Shown: positions 1 through 9,024, numbered from the stretch's first letter. The stretch is 64,000 nucleotides of DNA from Thermaerobacillus caldiproteolyticus (GCF_013761245.1 NZ_JACDUT010000008.1:1-64000), one strand, 5' to 3'. Notes: generated by a model not told the origin, from the sequence alone. A program made the numbers and translations.

Positions 1-189
1 CACGTTGGTATGGGTTTCATCGCTATTTACTGCATGTACAATTATGCATTCTTATGCATAATTTTGAGTTTTTACTCTAGTTTTGCAACACCATCTTGTT
101 AAGTATAGATTAATACAAAAGTTATTAAAATATTTTAATTTTTATTCTTTTCTCTAACAAGATAACAAATGTAGGAAGTATAAGATCTA

Positions 190-1014
190 CTAATAAGTTA
201 GTGTTAAAGCGTAAGAAGCAGTATCTACTGAAGATGTTGGGGTTATTGATAATCCTGCTGGATATACTGATACACTAGGTTGACCGGAATATAATTTGTG
301 TCCATATTGAATTTTAATATTAATTGTACCATTTTTTGATGTTGGTACATAAACATATTGTCCCATATATCCTTTGTGTAAAGTAAATTCTGTAGAGCTT
401 CTTAAGTCAAATTCACCAGCAACTCCAGCATTTGGTTCCCAATCACTAGGAGTGTAATCAATTGCATAATCTACCCAGTTCCCATTACCTTGTGGATCTT
501 GACTATATCTATGTTGATGTTGTGTTACTGATCCATTACTAGTTGGAAGATAAAATCCTGCACTCGAAGGAAAACCGAAAGTCATTTTATCAACAAGCTC
601 GTAAAAAGGTGATTTCAGCCATTGAAAATTAGCGTAGATATAAAATTTATCGTTGTTTGCCCGATCAGAGGTTACTTTATAAACTGTACCCCATAATTTC
701 ATCGTGTCGGTTGGAACAGAATCAAAATCAAAAAATGCATCACACGGCAAAGTCGCGAAATTATTGGAATAGATTGTTTTTGGAGAAATATTACTATATG
801 CATATCCAACAATTTCATCGCCATCTTTCGCTACGATGATGTAGTTCGCTTTCGCTTTTTCGATCGATGGAATCATTCTCGTTTCAAAACACATACCGTC
901 AAACAACTCCGGATGGATCGCTGCTTTAGATTTTTGATAGGCCATTAATTCATTGCATAAATCTTTAATACAAAGAATCTCGTCTTCGGAAATCACTTCA
1001 TAACGAATACCCAT
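190..1014 (-). CDS. Chimeric protein: GNAT acetyltransferase N-terminus joined to an unrelated beta-rich C-terminus
   Basis: The first ~97 residues (ending in a CDAFFDFDSV-like segment) read as the N-terminal half of a GNAT acetyltransferase. The acetyl-CoA-binding half expected next, with its R/Q-x-x-G-x-G/A loop, is absent. From about residue 98 the sequence turns into a Thr/Ser/Tyr/Gly-rich, beta-strand-like segment (many SDW, DYTPS, YGHKLYSG patches) that resembles an extracellular or surface protein. The start at 1014 has a good ribosome site (AAGGAAG, about 8 nt upstream). No signal peptide is visible, so the C-terminal part is unlikely to be exported in this form. The simplest reading is an in-frame fusion made by deletion or rearrangement, so acetyltransferase activity is unlikely. 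The exact breakpoint is uncertain. Confidence 0.55.
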   Translation of the reverse strand: MGIRYEVISEDEILCIKDLCNELMAYQKSKAAIHPELFDGMCFETRMIPSIEKAKANYIIVAKDGDEIVGYAYSNISPKTIYSNNFATLPCDAFFDFDSVPTDTMKLWGTVYKVTSDRANNDKFYIYANFQWLKSPFYELVDKMTFGFPSSAGFYLPTSNGSVTQHQHRYSQDPQGNGNWVDYAIDYTPSDWEPNAGVAGEFDLRSSTEFTLHKGYMGQYVYVPTSKNGTINIKIQYGHKLYSGQPSVSVYPAGLSITPTSSVDTASYALTLTY

Positions 1015-1200
1015 GTTCCAACTTCCTTTCGCAGGGATTAAGTAAAAAATAAGGAGAAGGGCATGCCGCTCCTGGAATTTGTGGGCAGTTCAGAAACAGA
1101 TGCCATTGTGGCTCATTAAAGCTGCCTTTGCTTTTTTATCTTATGAGGCGAATGTTCGAGATGTCAAGGCCTTAACATTCGCGATACCCGGAAGATTTCC

Positions 1201-1900
1201 TTAGATAAATATAAATATCTTATGTAAACCACGCGGATTCAGTTTTTTACCGTTTTTATTTAAAAACACTGGTTGGGAAGGATGGAGCTGATATTCTTCT
1301 AAACTTCCCATATAGCTTTTAATTAATGGGACAACCATGGGATGAAGGGGGAGTAAGCGCTCTTTTTTTCCTTTCCCATATATACGTATCGTGTTGTTAG
1401 ATAAATCAATTTGTTTCCAAGTTAGTTCAACAATTTCAGATCTTCGCATACCCGTAGTGGCTAACAGTTTAAATAGAAGATGGTTTCGCATCGCCATTCG
1501 GCTATTGTCTTGCTCCAAAAAATGAAATAGCTTTCGTAGTTCAGACAAAGACATACATATAGGTCGGTAATTTACTATCCGTTTTAGGAGTATCAATTCC
1601 GATCATAAAATCGTTGTCGATTAGATTTTCTTTGACACAGTATTTACTGAACGATTTCAAGCAAGAAATTCTCCGATAGATCGTTCGAGGTTTGACATTT
1701 TCTTTTGTAATCTGATACTGGATGAAGCGACGAACATGTGTTTTTGTAATGTCATTAAGTTGTACAGAATAACCGTGTTGAATTAAGAAGTTCTCGAAAC
1801 ATCTCAAATCATAAGCATAACCATCAACGGTGTTAAGTGAATAGTTTTTTTCAATTTGCAAGTACAACACAAATTCATCAATGGCTTGTCGAAACAACAT
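1201..1900 (-). pseudogene. Tyrosine recombinase (XerC/D-like phage integrase), frameshifted and truncated
   Basis: Two overlapping frames rebuild a tyrosine recombinase. The SAM-like core-binding domain (start at 1900, about 110 residues, typical 'YLQIEKNYSLNTV' opening) is in one frame. The start of the catalytic domain, with the first catalytic Arg in 'TGMRRSEI', is in the other. The frames separate near 1575, where a 4-nt ATGT duplication would explain the shift. The catalytic domain stops at 1201 before the H-x-x-R...H/W...Y residues, so the enzyme cannot be active. It may be left over from one of the mobile elements whose debris fills 1-6 kb. Confidence 0.8.
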
Positions 1901-2277
1901 AAAAACACCTCCAGTTGATAATAAACGACCGATGATAATCGGTAAAAAAATAATGATAATTCGTTTAAAAAATGATAATTCGTAGACACAAAAAATTATG
2001 AGGAACTTAAGATAACAAGTTCCGAATAATTGATTTTATGGGCACTTGAGGGAAGAAACCCTCCATTTGTGCAGAAATTATCTAGTAGACATAATATAAA
2101 TTATAGGAAGTTATTGATTTAAAGAAGAATTTTATCTCAATTTAAAAGTAAACTTATTATATTGAGACAAAAAAGAAAAAGAAAAATAAAATTTAAAATT
2201 CAACTCAGTTTATTTGTCAAATATACATAATACAATACATAAAATAAAAATTGATTATTAAGGAGTTGTTTGCTGCA
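1901..2277. other. AT-rich intergenic region without a recognisable gene
   Basis: About 375 nt, very A+T rich. It contains two direct copies of AATGATAATTCGT (around 1950-1983) and a short GAGGG/CCCTC hairpin near 2048-2063. The promoter of the downstream molybdoenzyme must lie here, but I cannot pick out convincing -35/-10 boxes. Confidence 0.4.
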
Positions 2278-3327
2278 TTGAAATTACGTCCTTATTTGAC
2301 GACGCGGAGTCTTATGCCGGAAAATCAGGAAACGCCGATTCACTTTTTGTTGCGGGAATCAGTGTTTCCGGCGCGTTATTTCTTTCGACGTAATCATTTT
2401 CCATTTCCGGAACTGGAATCAAGTGATTTATTCATTCATGGTCAAGTGCAGCGTCCTTTTTCCATCAGCGTATCTCAACTAAAGATGATGCCTTCCAAAA
2501 AATTACTTGTTCCCTTGGAATGTGCAGGAAATCAACGCGCGAAGTTTACTCCTCCTATATTTGGTGAACAATGGAAAGATGGTGCCATTAGCCAAGCTGT
2601 CTGGACGGGTGTTTCGTTGCGAGAGCTTCTGTCGTTAGCATACATACAAAGCAATGCTAAAGAAGTTATATTTATTGGAGCTGATTTTGGAAAACGTCAA
2701 GATATGGATGGTCTTTTTTATTACGCAAGAAGTTTGCCGCTTGAAAAAGCGCTTCATCCAGATACGATCATTGCATACGAATACAACGGAACCCCTCTTC
2801 CCTTCAAACATGGTTTCCCGCTTCGTCTTATCGTTCCACAATGGTACGCCATGGCGTCGGTCAAATGGTTGAAACAAATTATTGTCACCGATCAACCTTT
2901 CACTGGCCCGTTTCAAACCATTGATTATGTATATTACCCTTACAAATATAGCGATGAGGATAAAAAACCGGTCACTACCATCAATGTCAATTCACTCATT
3001 CAATCTCCTCTCGATTACTCGACTCATCGTGCCGGCACTCTTCTTATTGAGGGAATTGCATGGACTGGAAGCGGAAGGATCAAAAAAGTTGAAATTAGCG
3101 TGGATGACGGAAAAACATGGGAGAAAGCGGTGCTTATGCTCTGTGAACAAGAACGTTATGCCTGGATACATTGGCATTTTGCATGGAACGTACGTGAAAA
3201 AGGAGAATATACGATTTTAGTTAAAGCGACAGATTCAAGCGGCCGCACACAACCATCTGTTCCTATATGGAATCGAAAAGGTTATGGATACAATGCGATA
3301 CAAAATGTACACGTAAAAATCGAATAA
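2278..3327 (+). CDS. Sulfite oxidase-type molybdopterin-dependent oxidoreductase
   Basis: About 349 residues. The N-terminal two thirds is the oxidoreductase molybdopterin-binding fold, with the hallmark cysteine in 'VPLECAGNQR' (about residue 82), which ligates molybdenum in this family. The C-terminal ~110 residues look like the Mo-cofactor dimerisation domain (DDGKTWEKA, 'WHFAWNVREKGEY'). The family oxidises sulfite or related substrates; the true substrate here is unknown. A TTG at 2278 preceded by AAGGAG (2260-2265) is the preferred start; an earlier in-frame TTG at 2251 has no ribosome site. No Tat signal is visible, so the form here is probably cytoplasmic. It is followed by a strong terminator. 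Confidence 0.85.
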   Translation: MKLRPYLTTRSLMPENQETPIHFLLRESVFPARYFFRRNHFPFPELESSDLFIHGQVQRPFSISVSQLKMMPSKKLLVPLECAGNQRAKFTPPIFGEQWKDGAISQAVWTGVSLRELLSLAYIQSNAKEVIFIGADFGKRQDMDGLFYYARSLPLEKALHPDTIIAYEYNGTPLPFKHGFPLRLIVPQWYAMASVKWLKQIIVTDQPFTGPFQTIDYVYYPYKYSDEDKKPVTTINVNSLIQSPLDYSTHRAGTLLIEGIAWTGSGRIKKVEISVDDGKTWEKAVLMLCEQERYAWIHWHFAWNVREKGEYTILVKATDSSGRTQPSVPIWNRKGYGYNAIQNVHVKIE

Positions 3328-3331
3328 AATA

Positions 3332-3384
3332 AAAATGTGTAGCGGTGTTTTTCTTCTTTTTTTCAGTGAACCGCTACACATTTA
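3332..3384 (+). terminator. Rho-independent terminator after the sulfite oxidase-type gene
   Basis: Near-perfect inverted repeat: AAATGTGTAGCGGT at the left arm and ACCGCTACACATTT at the right arm, flanking a T-rich loop. Confidence 0.8.
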
Positions 3385-3441
3385 ATCATAATATCCAAGT
3401 TGTTGCAGTAGGGAAATCATGGTACCATCCTTCCGTGCTAG

Positions 3442-3636
3442 TTACGCGATATCAATGTGGCGATAACATACACCTTTGTATTGAACGCGGACAGGGGCTC
3501 CCTTTTCTTGTTTGTATTTTTTCATAAGCTTTTTTGCTTTCAAAAAAGCATCCATCATCCCTTCAGCCAGAATAGCCTCTTCCCAAACAACCGGCTTGGC
3601 TTGCTCTGTGTAGAAAGAAAAGACATACTGTTTCAC
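3442..3636 (-). CDS. Small conserved-looking protein of unknown function (64 aa)
   Basis: I do not recognise the family. The protein is short and basic, with aromatic strand-like segments ('VKQYVFSFYTEQAKP', 'VRVQYKGVCYRHIDIA') around a central amphipathic helix rich in Lys. GTG at 3636 is preferred because AGGAGG lies 6 nt upstream; the GTG at 3645 overlaps that site. The gene stands alone, convergent with the upstream molybdoenzyme. Confidence 0.55.
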   Translation of the reverse strand: MKQYVFSFYTEQAKPVVWEEAILAEGMMDAFLKAKKLMKKYKQEKGAPVRVQYKGVCYRHIDIA

Positions 3637-3725
3637 TCTTCTCACCTCCTATTCATAATTATAAAGAAAAACTGTGTCTATTCAAATATAAAAACTGTTA
3701 CAATTGTGTTAACTTTTTATGAGTA

Positions 3726-4324
3726 TTATGGAAGCATTTTCCCTAAAGGCGATTGCGGATCAACGACTTTTTCTATGTCGTATACGGAAATCGGAAAATA
3801 CGGGAATCCAAATGCATAAGCCGTTAACTTATACAACTGATAAAATAGCACAAGTGCTTTCAATGTAGAAATCTTGTTCTGGTGAGACGCTTTTGAACGG
3901 AGGATTTAAAAAAAATGTCTCTCTCTTTAATTTGAGTTGACACCATCGACGATAGTACTTTCACGTAATCACTGTCGTCTAAAAATAATTCAGAAAGCAA
4001 ATATTTTTTTCCTGTCGAAACATCAAATGTTAACCCTTTCATGAGTGTAAGCCCATGGGCACCGCCAGAATAAGCGTAATTGATAATCGTTAAGCTTAAA
4101 ACATCTTTTTCATTTGTTTTCAGCTCAAAGTGTCCTGTGATTTCAGTCAACGGATTTTCGTAAAACCCTTGGTCCATGAGAATTTGTTGAACAGCAGCTA
4201 GTATCTCATAGTTTATTTTTTTCTCCGTTTCTTTGTTCGGTAATCCATAAATAACAGGATAATAAAGTTCAAGACGTTTTTGTTTTACATATTCCGTATG
4301 AATGTTAACCGGTAGCGTGACCAT
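3726..4324 (-). pseudogene. DUF3298/DUF4163-type protein (RsiV/PdaC-like extracellular domain), frameshifted
   Basis: The first 150 residues from ATG 4324 (RBS GGGGAGGAAAAT) contain the family's 'YSGGAHG' and 'FDVSTGKKYLLSELF' signatures. The reading frame is then lost at an 8-A homopolymer (3908-3915). A second shift lies near 3845. In the other frames the expected family end continues ('ALVLFYQLYK', 'YAFGFPYFPISVYDIE') up to a stop at 3726. These DUFs occur in anti-sigma factor RsiV and in peptidoglycan deacetylases. No membrane segment is present in what remains. Two lesions make it a pseudogene, unless the homopolymer shift is a sequencing artefact. Confidence 0.7.
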
Positions 4325-4419
4325 ATTTTCCTCCCCCCTCCCCTTCACGATATTCGATCATGATCAAAGCCGTGCACTCAATTTGCAACGCTATTTTGGA
4401 CGATTAGGACGAATCATAG

Positions 4420-4619
4420 AATAGCGTAGCAAACGAAGCAGATGTAGCCGAAACAAAGACACTCTCATTGAATCGTTGATTTGAAACGAAAAATTAGAAG
4501 ACGAAAACAAAGAATTGAGAGAACAGTTGAAAGAAGCATACGCGGAGGTTTATAAACTATTGGATAGCAGGAAACATTATTCTCCTCCTTATTCAACAAA
4601 CAGTCAGGATATGCAATAA
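4420..4619 (+). pseudogene. Remnant of a Tn554 TnpC-like (DUF6262) transposition protein
   Basis: The final 54 codons (4458-4619) read as a charged coiled coil ('EDENKELREQLKEAYAEVYK') typical of the C-terminus of TnpC from Tn554-family transposons. They contain one in-frame TGA. A preceding stretch in another frame ('NSVANEADVAET') matches the helix-turn-helix part of the same family. No TnpA/TnpB partner is next to it. This is a dead fragment. Confidence 0.6.
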
Positions 4620-4682
4620 AATTTTGTGAATTTTTGGATTATAAATTATAATAGGAGTATCTTCGAAAAGGAAGGGAAGAAT

Positions 4683-5498
4683 ATGGACTTCGTCAATGAA
4701 AAAGTTTTATTTATATCTCTGTTCATTTTGATTATTCATAGCATAGAGACATTGGCTTATGCAGTAAGGTTATCAGGTGCGAGAGTAAAGTTAATCGCTT
4801 CTGCTTTATCTTTATTTAACGTAATGGTGATAGTTTCAAGATTAGCTAATATGATGCAGCAGCCATTTACAGGGAGTTTGATTGATACGGCTCCAAAGCA
4901 TGGAGCTCTGGAGTTTGTAAAAATGGAGTTTCGGGTACTCATAGGTTCATCTACTCTTGGTACGTTATTAGGAATATTACTTCTCCCCACTTTCATTGCC
5001 ATCTTCTCGAGAGCCATCATTCATCTTTCAAACAACCGAGGCTCCATATCAGCGTTGATGAAAAAAGGAACAAATATGGCTTTTTTCAAAAGAGGCATAA
5101 AACATATACACTTACCAAGATGGTCTTACATAAAAGACATAAACCTCAGCAATGTACCTAAACAATTGTTTTTCTTTAATATGGCGATTACTGCCATATA
5201 TACAGTAGGAGTGTTCGCTGCTTTGTATGCATCTCTAATGGCACCTGAACGGTCTACAACTGCAATTAACGCTTCTGGTCTAATCAACGGCATAGCCACT
5301 ATTCTATTGGCTCTGTTCGTTGACCCTAAAATTTCAATTCTTGCCGATGATGTGGTGAATCGAAAAGGAAATTATACAACACTAAAAAGCATTTCTATCA
5401 TGATGGTTACTTCAAGGCTATTCGGAACTATTTTAGCCCAATTTTTATTTGTCCCCGGAGCATACTATATAGCATGGCTTACTAAGTTCATAGCCTAA
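4683..5498 (+). CDS. amj: Lipid II flippase Amj family membrane protein
   Basis: 271 residues, the usual length for Amj (YdaH of B. subtilis), an alternative to MurJ that moves lipid II across the cytoplasmic membrane for peptidoglycan synthesis. At least six hydrophobic segments are visible, plus conserved-looking stretches such as 'AYAVRLSGARVKLIA' and 'DPKISILADDVV'. ATG 4683 is preceded by GGAAGGGAAGAAT; an earlier in-frame start at 4626 adds a non-conserved tail. In B. subtilis, amj is induced by cell-wall stress via sigma-M; I cannot see a clear sigma-M promoter here. It stands alone among mobile-element debris. Confidence 0.85.
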   Translation: MDFVNEKVLFISLFILIIHSIETLAYAVRLSGARVKLIASALSLFNVMVIVSRLANMMQQPFTGSLIDTAPKHGALEFVKMEFRVLIGSSTLGTLLGILLLPTFIAIFSRAIIHLSNNRGSISALMKKGTNMAFFKRGIKHIHLPRWSYIKDINLSNVPKQLFFFNMAITAIYTVGVFAALYASLMAPERSTTAINASGLINGIATILLALFVDPKISILADDVVNRKGNYTTLKSISIMMVTSRLFGTILAQFLFVPGAYYIAWLTKFIA

Positions 5499-5570
5499 CG
5501 TTATTCTCCTAACGGAAGTGATGCTTAAGGAGAACATATTTTATCCATTCCCTAAGTGTTTTAAAAACGA

Positions 5571-5608
5571 AAATCCTCTGTTTTTAATCAAAAATCAGGG
5601 GATTTTCC
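5571..5608 (+). terminator. Terminator downstream of amj
   Basis: AAAATCCTCTG pairs with CAGGGGATTTT around a short A/T loop. Confidence 0.65.
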
Positions 5609-5724
5609 ATGTGTATCTGTGTTTGTAAAAATCCTAAAGCACTTAACACTACATTGAATAAGAAATATCAAAGGTAGGTACATATTTATAAATAGCGGAA
5701 CCCCTATTTTCAAAATAAACACAC

Positions 5725-5911
5725 CTTAGGAAGGTCAAAGAATAGCTGTTTTTTCTTGCCATGTTTAAAGAGATTAGCAACAGTTCCACATTTTGGGCGA
5801 TATGAAGGAGGTGGAATTTACTGTCTCTACTAAGAATCGATAATCGTCCTCATTTTCTTGCATATTAAGAACCTTAAAATTCGGGAGGTTAAGCATATTA
5901 ATTTTCATCAT
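5725..5911 (-). pseudogene. ISL3-family transposase, N-terminal remnant
   Basis: From ATG 5911/5908 (RBS AAAGGGGGAATG) the sequence reads 'MKINMLNLPNFKVLNMQEN'. After a frameshift it continues 'RPKCGTVANLFKHGKKKQ', the zinc-finger start of ISL3-family transposases. The reading then runs into non-coding sequence near 5725. Only the first ~60 codons of a protein of about 400 residues remain. Confidence 0.65.
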
Positions 5912-5933
5912 TCCCCCTTTCCATAACACCATT

Positions 5934-6853
5934 TTATAAATTAAAAATAATACCCATAAGAGAATATATAATTACAGTTGAAAAGAGAATCGTCATATGA
6001 ATTAAGGAATAAATAAACATTGATTTTGCCCATCTCTCTGAATCCATCCTCTTATAACCGAAAACACTTAAAATAAGCCATATAACACTTAAAAGAAGTG
6101 CCACTAACATAAGTCCAATGCTTAAAGAACTAAAAAGAAAACTTATTGCAATTAATACAATTAAATAAATGTTAGTTTGTATATATGTCCTTTTAACTCC
6201 TTTTACAACAGGAAGCATCGGAACTTTTGCAGCCTTATATTCATCGTGTTTTCGAATAGCTATAGAATAGAAATGTGGCATTTGCCAGATAATAGCTATA
6301 ACAAAAAGGCCAAGGATAGCAGGATGTGTGATATCTGGATAAATAGCAGCCCAACCAATGAGAGGTGGCATCGCTCCTGAGATACTTCCAATCTCCGTAT
6401 TATAAACTGTTCTTCTCTTACTCCACATTGTATAAGGGAAAATATAAAAAAATAAACCTAGTAATCCTAGAAATGCCGCTAAAGGAGTAGTTAATGCAAG
6501 AGCTAGTATTCCGAAAAAAGACATGAAGACCCCAAGCCAGAATACTGCTTTCGGTTTTTTATTTCTCCTGTTACTGTTGGTCTCTTTTTAGTTCTCTGCA
6601 TGATAGAATCTATATCTCGATCATATAAATTATTAAAAGCTCCTGCTGCCCCTATTACTAGAGTAGAACCAATAAACGAAAATATTATTTCAGGTAATTT
6701 CTCAAATAGGCTGATTTGATATGTATATAATGACAATGTTAATCCTGCGAACATTGGAATCAGGTTTGACTTAATAATCCCTGTTTTAATTGTTTGTGAA
6801 AGTATTTTTGACCAAGGTTTGTTTTGCTTTATATTGATTTCTTCCTCTCTCAT
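5934..6853 (-). pseudogene. ctaB: Heme O synthase (protoheme IX farnesyltransferase, CtaB), single frameshift
   Basis: A UbiA-superfamily prenyltransferase that would convert heme B to heme O for cytochrome oxidase. The N-terminal frame (start 6853, RBS GGGGAGGGAAG) carries the first Asp-rich motif 'NNLYDRDID' and '[12 protein letters not shown]'. The C-terminal frame (ending at 5934) carries the remaining membrane helices and 'YNTEIGSISGAMPPLIGW'. The frames part in an A6 run near 6561. No other ctaB and no cytochrome oxidase genes lie nearby, so this may be an accessory copy. It is divergent from a TetR gene with repeated operator-like sites between them. A genuine lesion or a homopolymer sequencing error are both possible. 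Confidence 0.85.
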
Positions 6854-6921
6854 TGTTCTTCCCTCCCCTTATCATCTATATCGATTATAATGTAAAATAG
6901 ATACTATGCAGGATATAAATA

Positions 6922-6950
6922 CTATATGGTATATTAATGCTATATGGTAT
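6922..6950. promoter_or_regulatory. Putative TetR operators between ctaB and the tetR gene
   Basis: Two direct copies of CTATATGGTAT (6922-6932 and 6940-6950), 18 nt apart, each within a partly palindromic ATAC/GTAT context. They lie in the divergent promoter region just before the TetR start. They probably bind the adjacent regulator, but this is inferred from position and repetition only. Confidence 0.5.
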
Positions 6951-6975
6951 GATTGTCAAGAGAAGGAGGAGAAGA

Positions 6976-7590
6976 ATGGTTAGACGAAGATTAACGCAAA
7001 AGGAGCGAAAAGAGGAAACAAGGAAATTACTCTTAGACTCAGCTGTTGAGATCTTTGCCGAATTTGGTTTTCACGGTGCTTCTGTGGATAAAATTGCAGA
7101 ACATGCTGGATTTAGTAAAGGTGCAGTTTATGCTAATTTTAATTCCAAAGAAGAGCTCTTTCTGGCTCTATTGGAACGGCAAATGAATTTGCATGTAGAG
7201 AACATCCATCGAGTAATAGACCAACAATATTCACTTTCGCATTTTATTGAAAAAATGGATGAATACTTTAATTTGGTTAGAGAGGAAAATCGAACGTGGA
7301 GTATGCTTAATATAGAATTTCTTCTTTATGCGATGCGTAAAGAGTCAGTCCGTAATAAATGGTCTAATATGATAAGGCAATCAGTAGAACAAATATCCAA
7401 ATCTATTGAAATATTAATGAAGAAAGAGAATCATGAGTTTACTCTTTCATCGGAAGAAATTGCATGGACAATTCTTTCGTTAGAAAATGGCATGGCTATA
7501 TTCCATTATATTAATGAAGATAGTGTTCCCTTTGATCTATATGGAAAAGCATTAAAAAAATTGCTTCTTTCCCCACAAAAGGAAAATTAA
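6976..7590 (+). CDS. TetR/AcrR-family transcriptional regulator
   Basis: 204 residues. The N-terminal helix-turn-helix is typical ('AVEIFAEFGFHGASVDKIAEHAGFS' region followed by 'KGAVYANFNSKEELF'). The C-terminal ~130 residues are the helical ligand-binding domain with no recognised inducer. ATG 6976 follows AAGGAGGAGAAGA; the longer start at 6937 lies inside the operator repeats. It is divergent from the broken ctaB and probably represses itself and that gene. Confidence 0.9.
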   Translation: MVRRRLTQKERKEETRKLLLDSAVEIFAEFGFHGASVDKIAEHAGFSKGAVYANFNSKEELFLALLERQMNLHVENIHRVIDQQYSLSHFIEKMDEYFNLVREENRTWSMLNIEFLLYAMRKESVRNKWSNMIRQSVEQISKSIEILMKKENHEFTLSSEEIAWTILSLENGMAIFHYINEDSVPFDLYGKALKKLLLSPQKEN

Positions 7591-8297
7591 AATAACTCTA
7601 ATTCTACGGTTTTTAAATATATTAATCAAAAAAACTTTTAATGAATTGAATAAGTGGAATTGTTCAATTTGCTAATACTCAGTTATTAAAAATATTAGCT
7701 GTTAAAGGAACAATTCCACACCTTTATCCGATTTATAAAGTAAATAACAATATTTAGCAGTTTAGACTTTCAACTCGATAATCCGAATACCCAATAATTT
7801 TAACAATGAGTGACAATAAAGTTGTTTAATTTACAAAAATGTTGTTTAAAAACTTCATCTATATTGTTCCATTAAAGTAAAGGGTCAGTATAGTTTAACT
7901 ATAGAATGATGAAAATACGTACTACCGTACGATCTTTAAAAAATGAAAGATTCATCTCGTTTTTCTATTTTAGAAAAAGACACTAGAGCTACTTATAAAG
8001 ATGGCAATTAAGAATTGTCACTCCTAAAAGAAATCTAAACAGATGGTTTTATTGACATTGAATAAAACTCTAAAATTAAAGGACCGAGGGTATTTATGCT
8101 CTATGCTTGTTGTCACTCTTTTTCTGATCATCCTCATTATTTTTAGAGGGCAATCATTTTATGTATGATTGCTTTTTTATTATGTATAGGAATAGTAATT
8201 AATTATGTGTTTTTAGGGACATGTACCTTTCCTTAAAGGTTCAATTTTTCATATATCTATTAAAGAAAAGATATGTAACTCAAAGGAGGTTTTTCAT
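7591..8297. other. Gene-poor region with structured repeats
   Basis: About 700 nt without a convincing reading frame. It holds a nested inverted repeat (7654-7719) and, at 8150-8182, a GCAATCA/TGATTGC hairpin followed by T residues that acts as a plausible terminator. Short coding-like patches around 7910-8040 are broken by stops and I could not assign them. Confidence 0.5.
7654..7719. repeat. Nested inverted repeat (possible cruciform or terminator)
   Basis: Outer arms GTGGAATTGTTC (7654-7665) and GAACAATTCCAC (7708-7719) are perfect. Inside lie a second pair, GCTAATA (7671-7677) and TATTAGC (7693-7699). It sits 64 nt after the tetR stop, so a role in ending that transcript is possible, although no T-run follows. 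Confidence 0.6.
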
Positions 8298-8300
8298 TTG

Positions 8301-8504
8301 ATGCCTAGAAGATCCATGCCCCCTATTTTTCCTCGTGCTCCATTACGGCGCCCCCCAATAAAGCAAAATAAACAAGATTTCATGTCTTATTTTCGTACAT
8401 CAGAAGGAAATTTAGATTTTATAAAGATTGCAGGAACGGCTCAACAAGCTAAGAAAATGTTTGATCAAATAAGTCCTCTAATTACAAAATTTCTTAAAAA
8501 ATAG
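8301..8504 (+). CDS. yppG: YppG-like small protein
   Basis: 67 residues beginning with a Pro/Arg-rich segment ('RSMPPIFPRAPLRRPP') and ending in 'MSYFRTSEGNLDFIKIAGT...ITKFLKK', the layout of B. subtilis YppG. Its function is not known. A strong AAAGGAGG lies 12 nt upstream; TTG 8298 is an equally usable start. A terminator follows directly. Confidence 0.65.
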   Translation: MPRRSMPPIFPRAPLRRPPIKQNKQDFMSYFRTSEGNLDFIKIAGTAQQAKKMFDQISPLITKFLKK

Positions 8505-8520
8505 CCTATTATAAAAACAT

Positions 8521-8551
8521 AAAGAAACCTACAAAAAAGTAGGTTTCTTTT
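8521..8551 (+). terminator. Terminator after yppG-like gene
   Basis: AAAGAAACCTAC pairs with GTAGGTTTCTTT, followed by T residues. A separate inverted repeat ATCTTTAAAGA / TCTTTAAAGAT follows at 8573-8604. Confidence 0.8.
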
Positions 8552-8634
8552 GGCTTGTCGACAAAATTGCCAATCTTTAAAGAACCTATAGGCTCTTTAA
8601 AGATGTGTTGATTAAATCATTCATTGATCATTGA

Positions 8635-8814
8635 TCATTTATTCATTTTGCGAATCGAGAAAAGAGGATTCAAATAATGAATCAAGGATTTTTGGTTTTC
8701 TTTTTTAGAAAGCGCGCCGTAGCGATCTATTACCTCAACAGGCTTTCCCTGATATCTTCGAACTAAATTTTGTATTTTATCTCTCCTTTCTGGCACAGTA
8801 AATGTTTGTACCAA
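8635..8814 (-). CDS. Possible small ORF or gene remnant (59 aa), unknown
   Basis: Starting at TTG 8814, an open frame reads as a plausible basic small protein ('VPERRDKIQNLVRRYQ', 'VIDRYGALSKKENQ'). No ribosome site precedes it and a terminator lies just upstream. It may be the 3' remnant of a longer gene. I do not recognise a family. Confidence 0.3.
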   Translation of the reverse strand: MVQTFTVPERRDKIQNLVRRYQGKPVEVIDRYGALSKKENQKSLIHYLNPLFSIRKMNK

Positions 8815-8825
8815 GTGGATCTTTT

Positions 8826-8857
8826 AAAAAAGGACAGATCATTCCAATCTGTCCTTT
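8826..8857 (-). terminator. Terminator for the YjcZ-like genes (minus strand)
   Basis: AAAGGACAGAT / ATCTGTCCTTT hairpin, with the T-run on the minus strand. Confidence 0.75.
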
Positions 8858-8940
8858 GCCTTTCTGAAAATAAGCGAAACTAGCCATTCCGATTAAATGA
8901 GGAATTTAAGAAGGTAATTTAATGTTAACTTGTGGAGGAA

Positions 8941-9024
8941 TTAATAACCGCCTAGACCTGTACAAGAACATCCTACAATAATAAGTAAGACGAATAAAAC
9001 AACAATTAAGGCAAAAGCGCTCAT
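8941..9024 (-). CDS. YjcZ-family sporulation-type small membrane protein (27 aa)
   Basis: One hydrophobic helix ('FALIVVLFVLLIIVGCS') with a short Gly/Tyr tail, the signature of the tiny YjcZ/YrzM-type proteins of spore formers. Strong RBS GGAGGTGTGAGAT before ATG 9024. It lies next to a second family member (9082-9222), as such genes commonly do in clusters. The function is unknown; related proteins are expressed during sporulation. Confidence 0.75.
   Translation of the reverse strand: MSAFALIVVLFVLLIIVGCSCTGLGGY

Noticed and set aside
1082-1200. 34-codon plus-strand ORF (MPLWLIKAAFAF...) before the recombinase fragment
   Set aside because: No RBS and no recognisable family. More likely the edge of an old insertion sequence.
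3457-3819. 120-aa plus-strand ORF near 3.5 kb
   Set aside because: It runs antisense across a small gene with a strong RBS and a decayed DUF3298 gene. Phe/Leu-rich shadow product.
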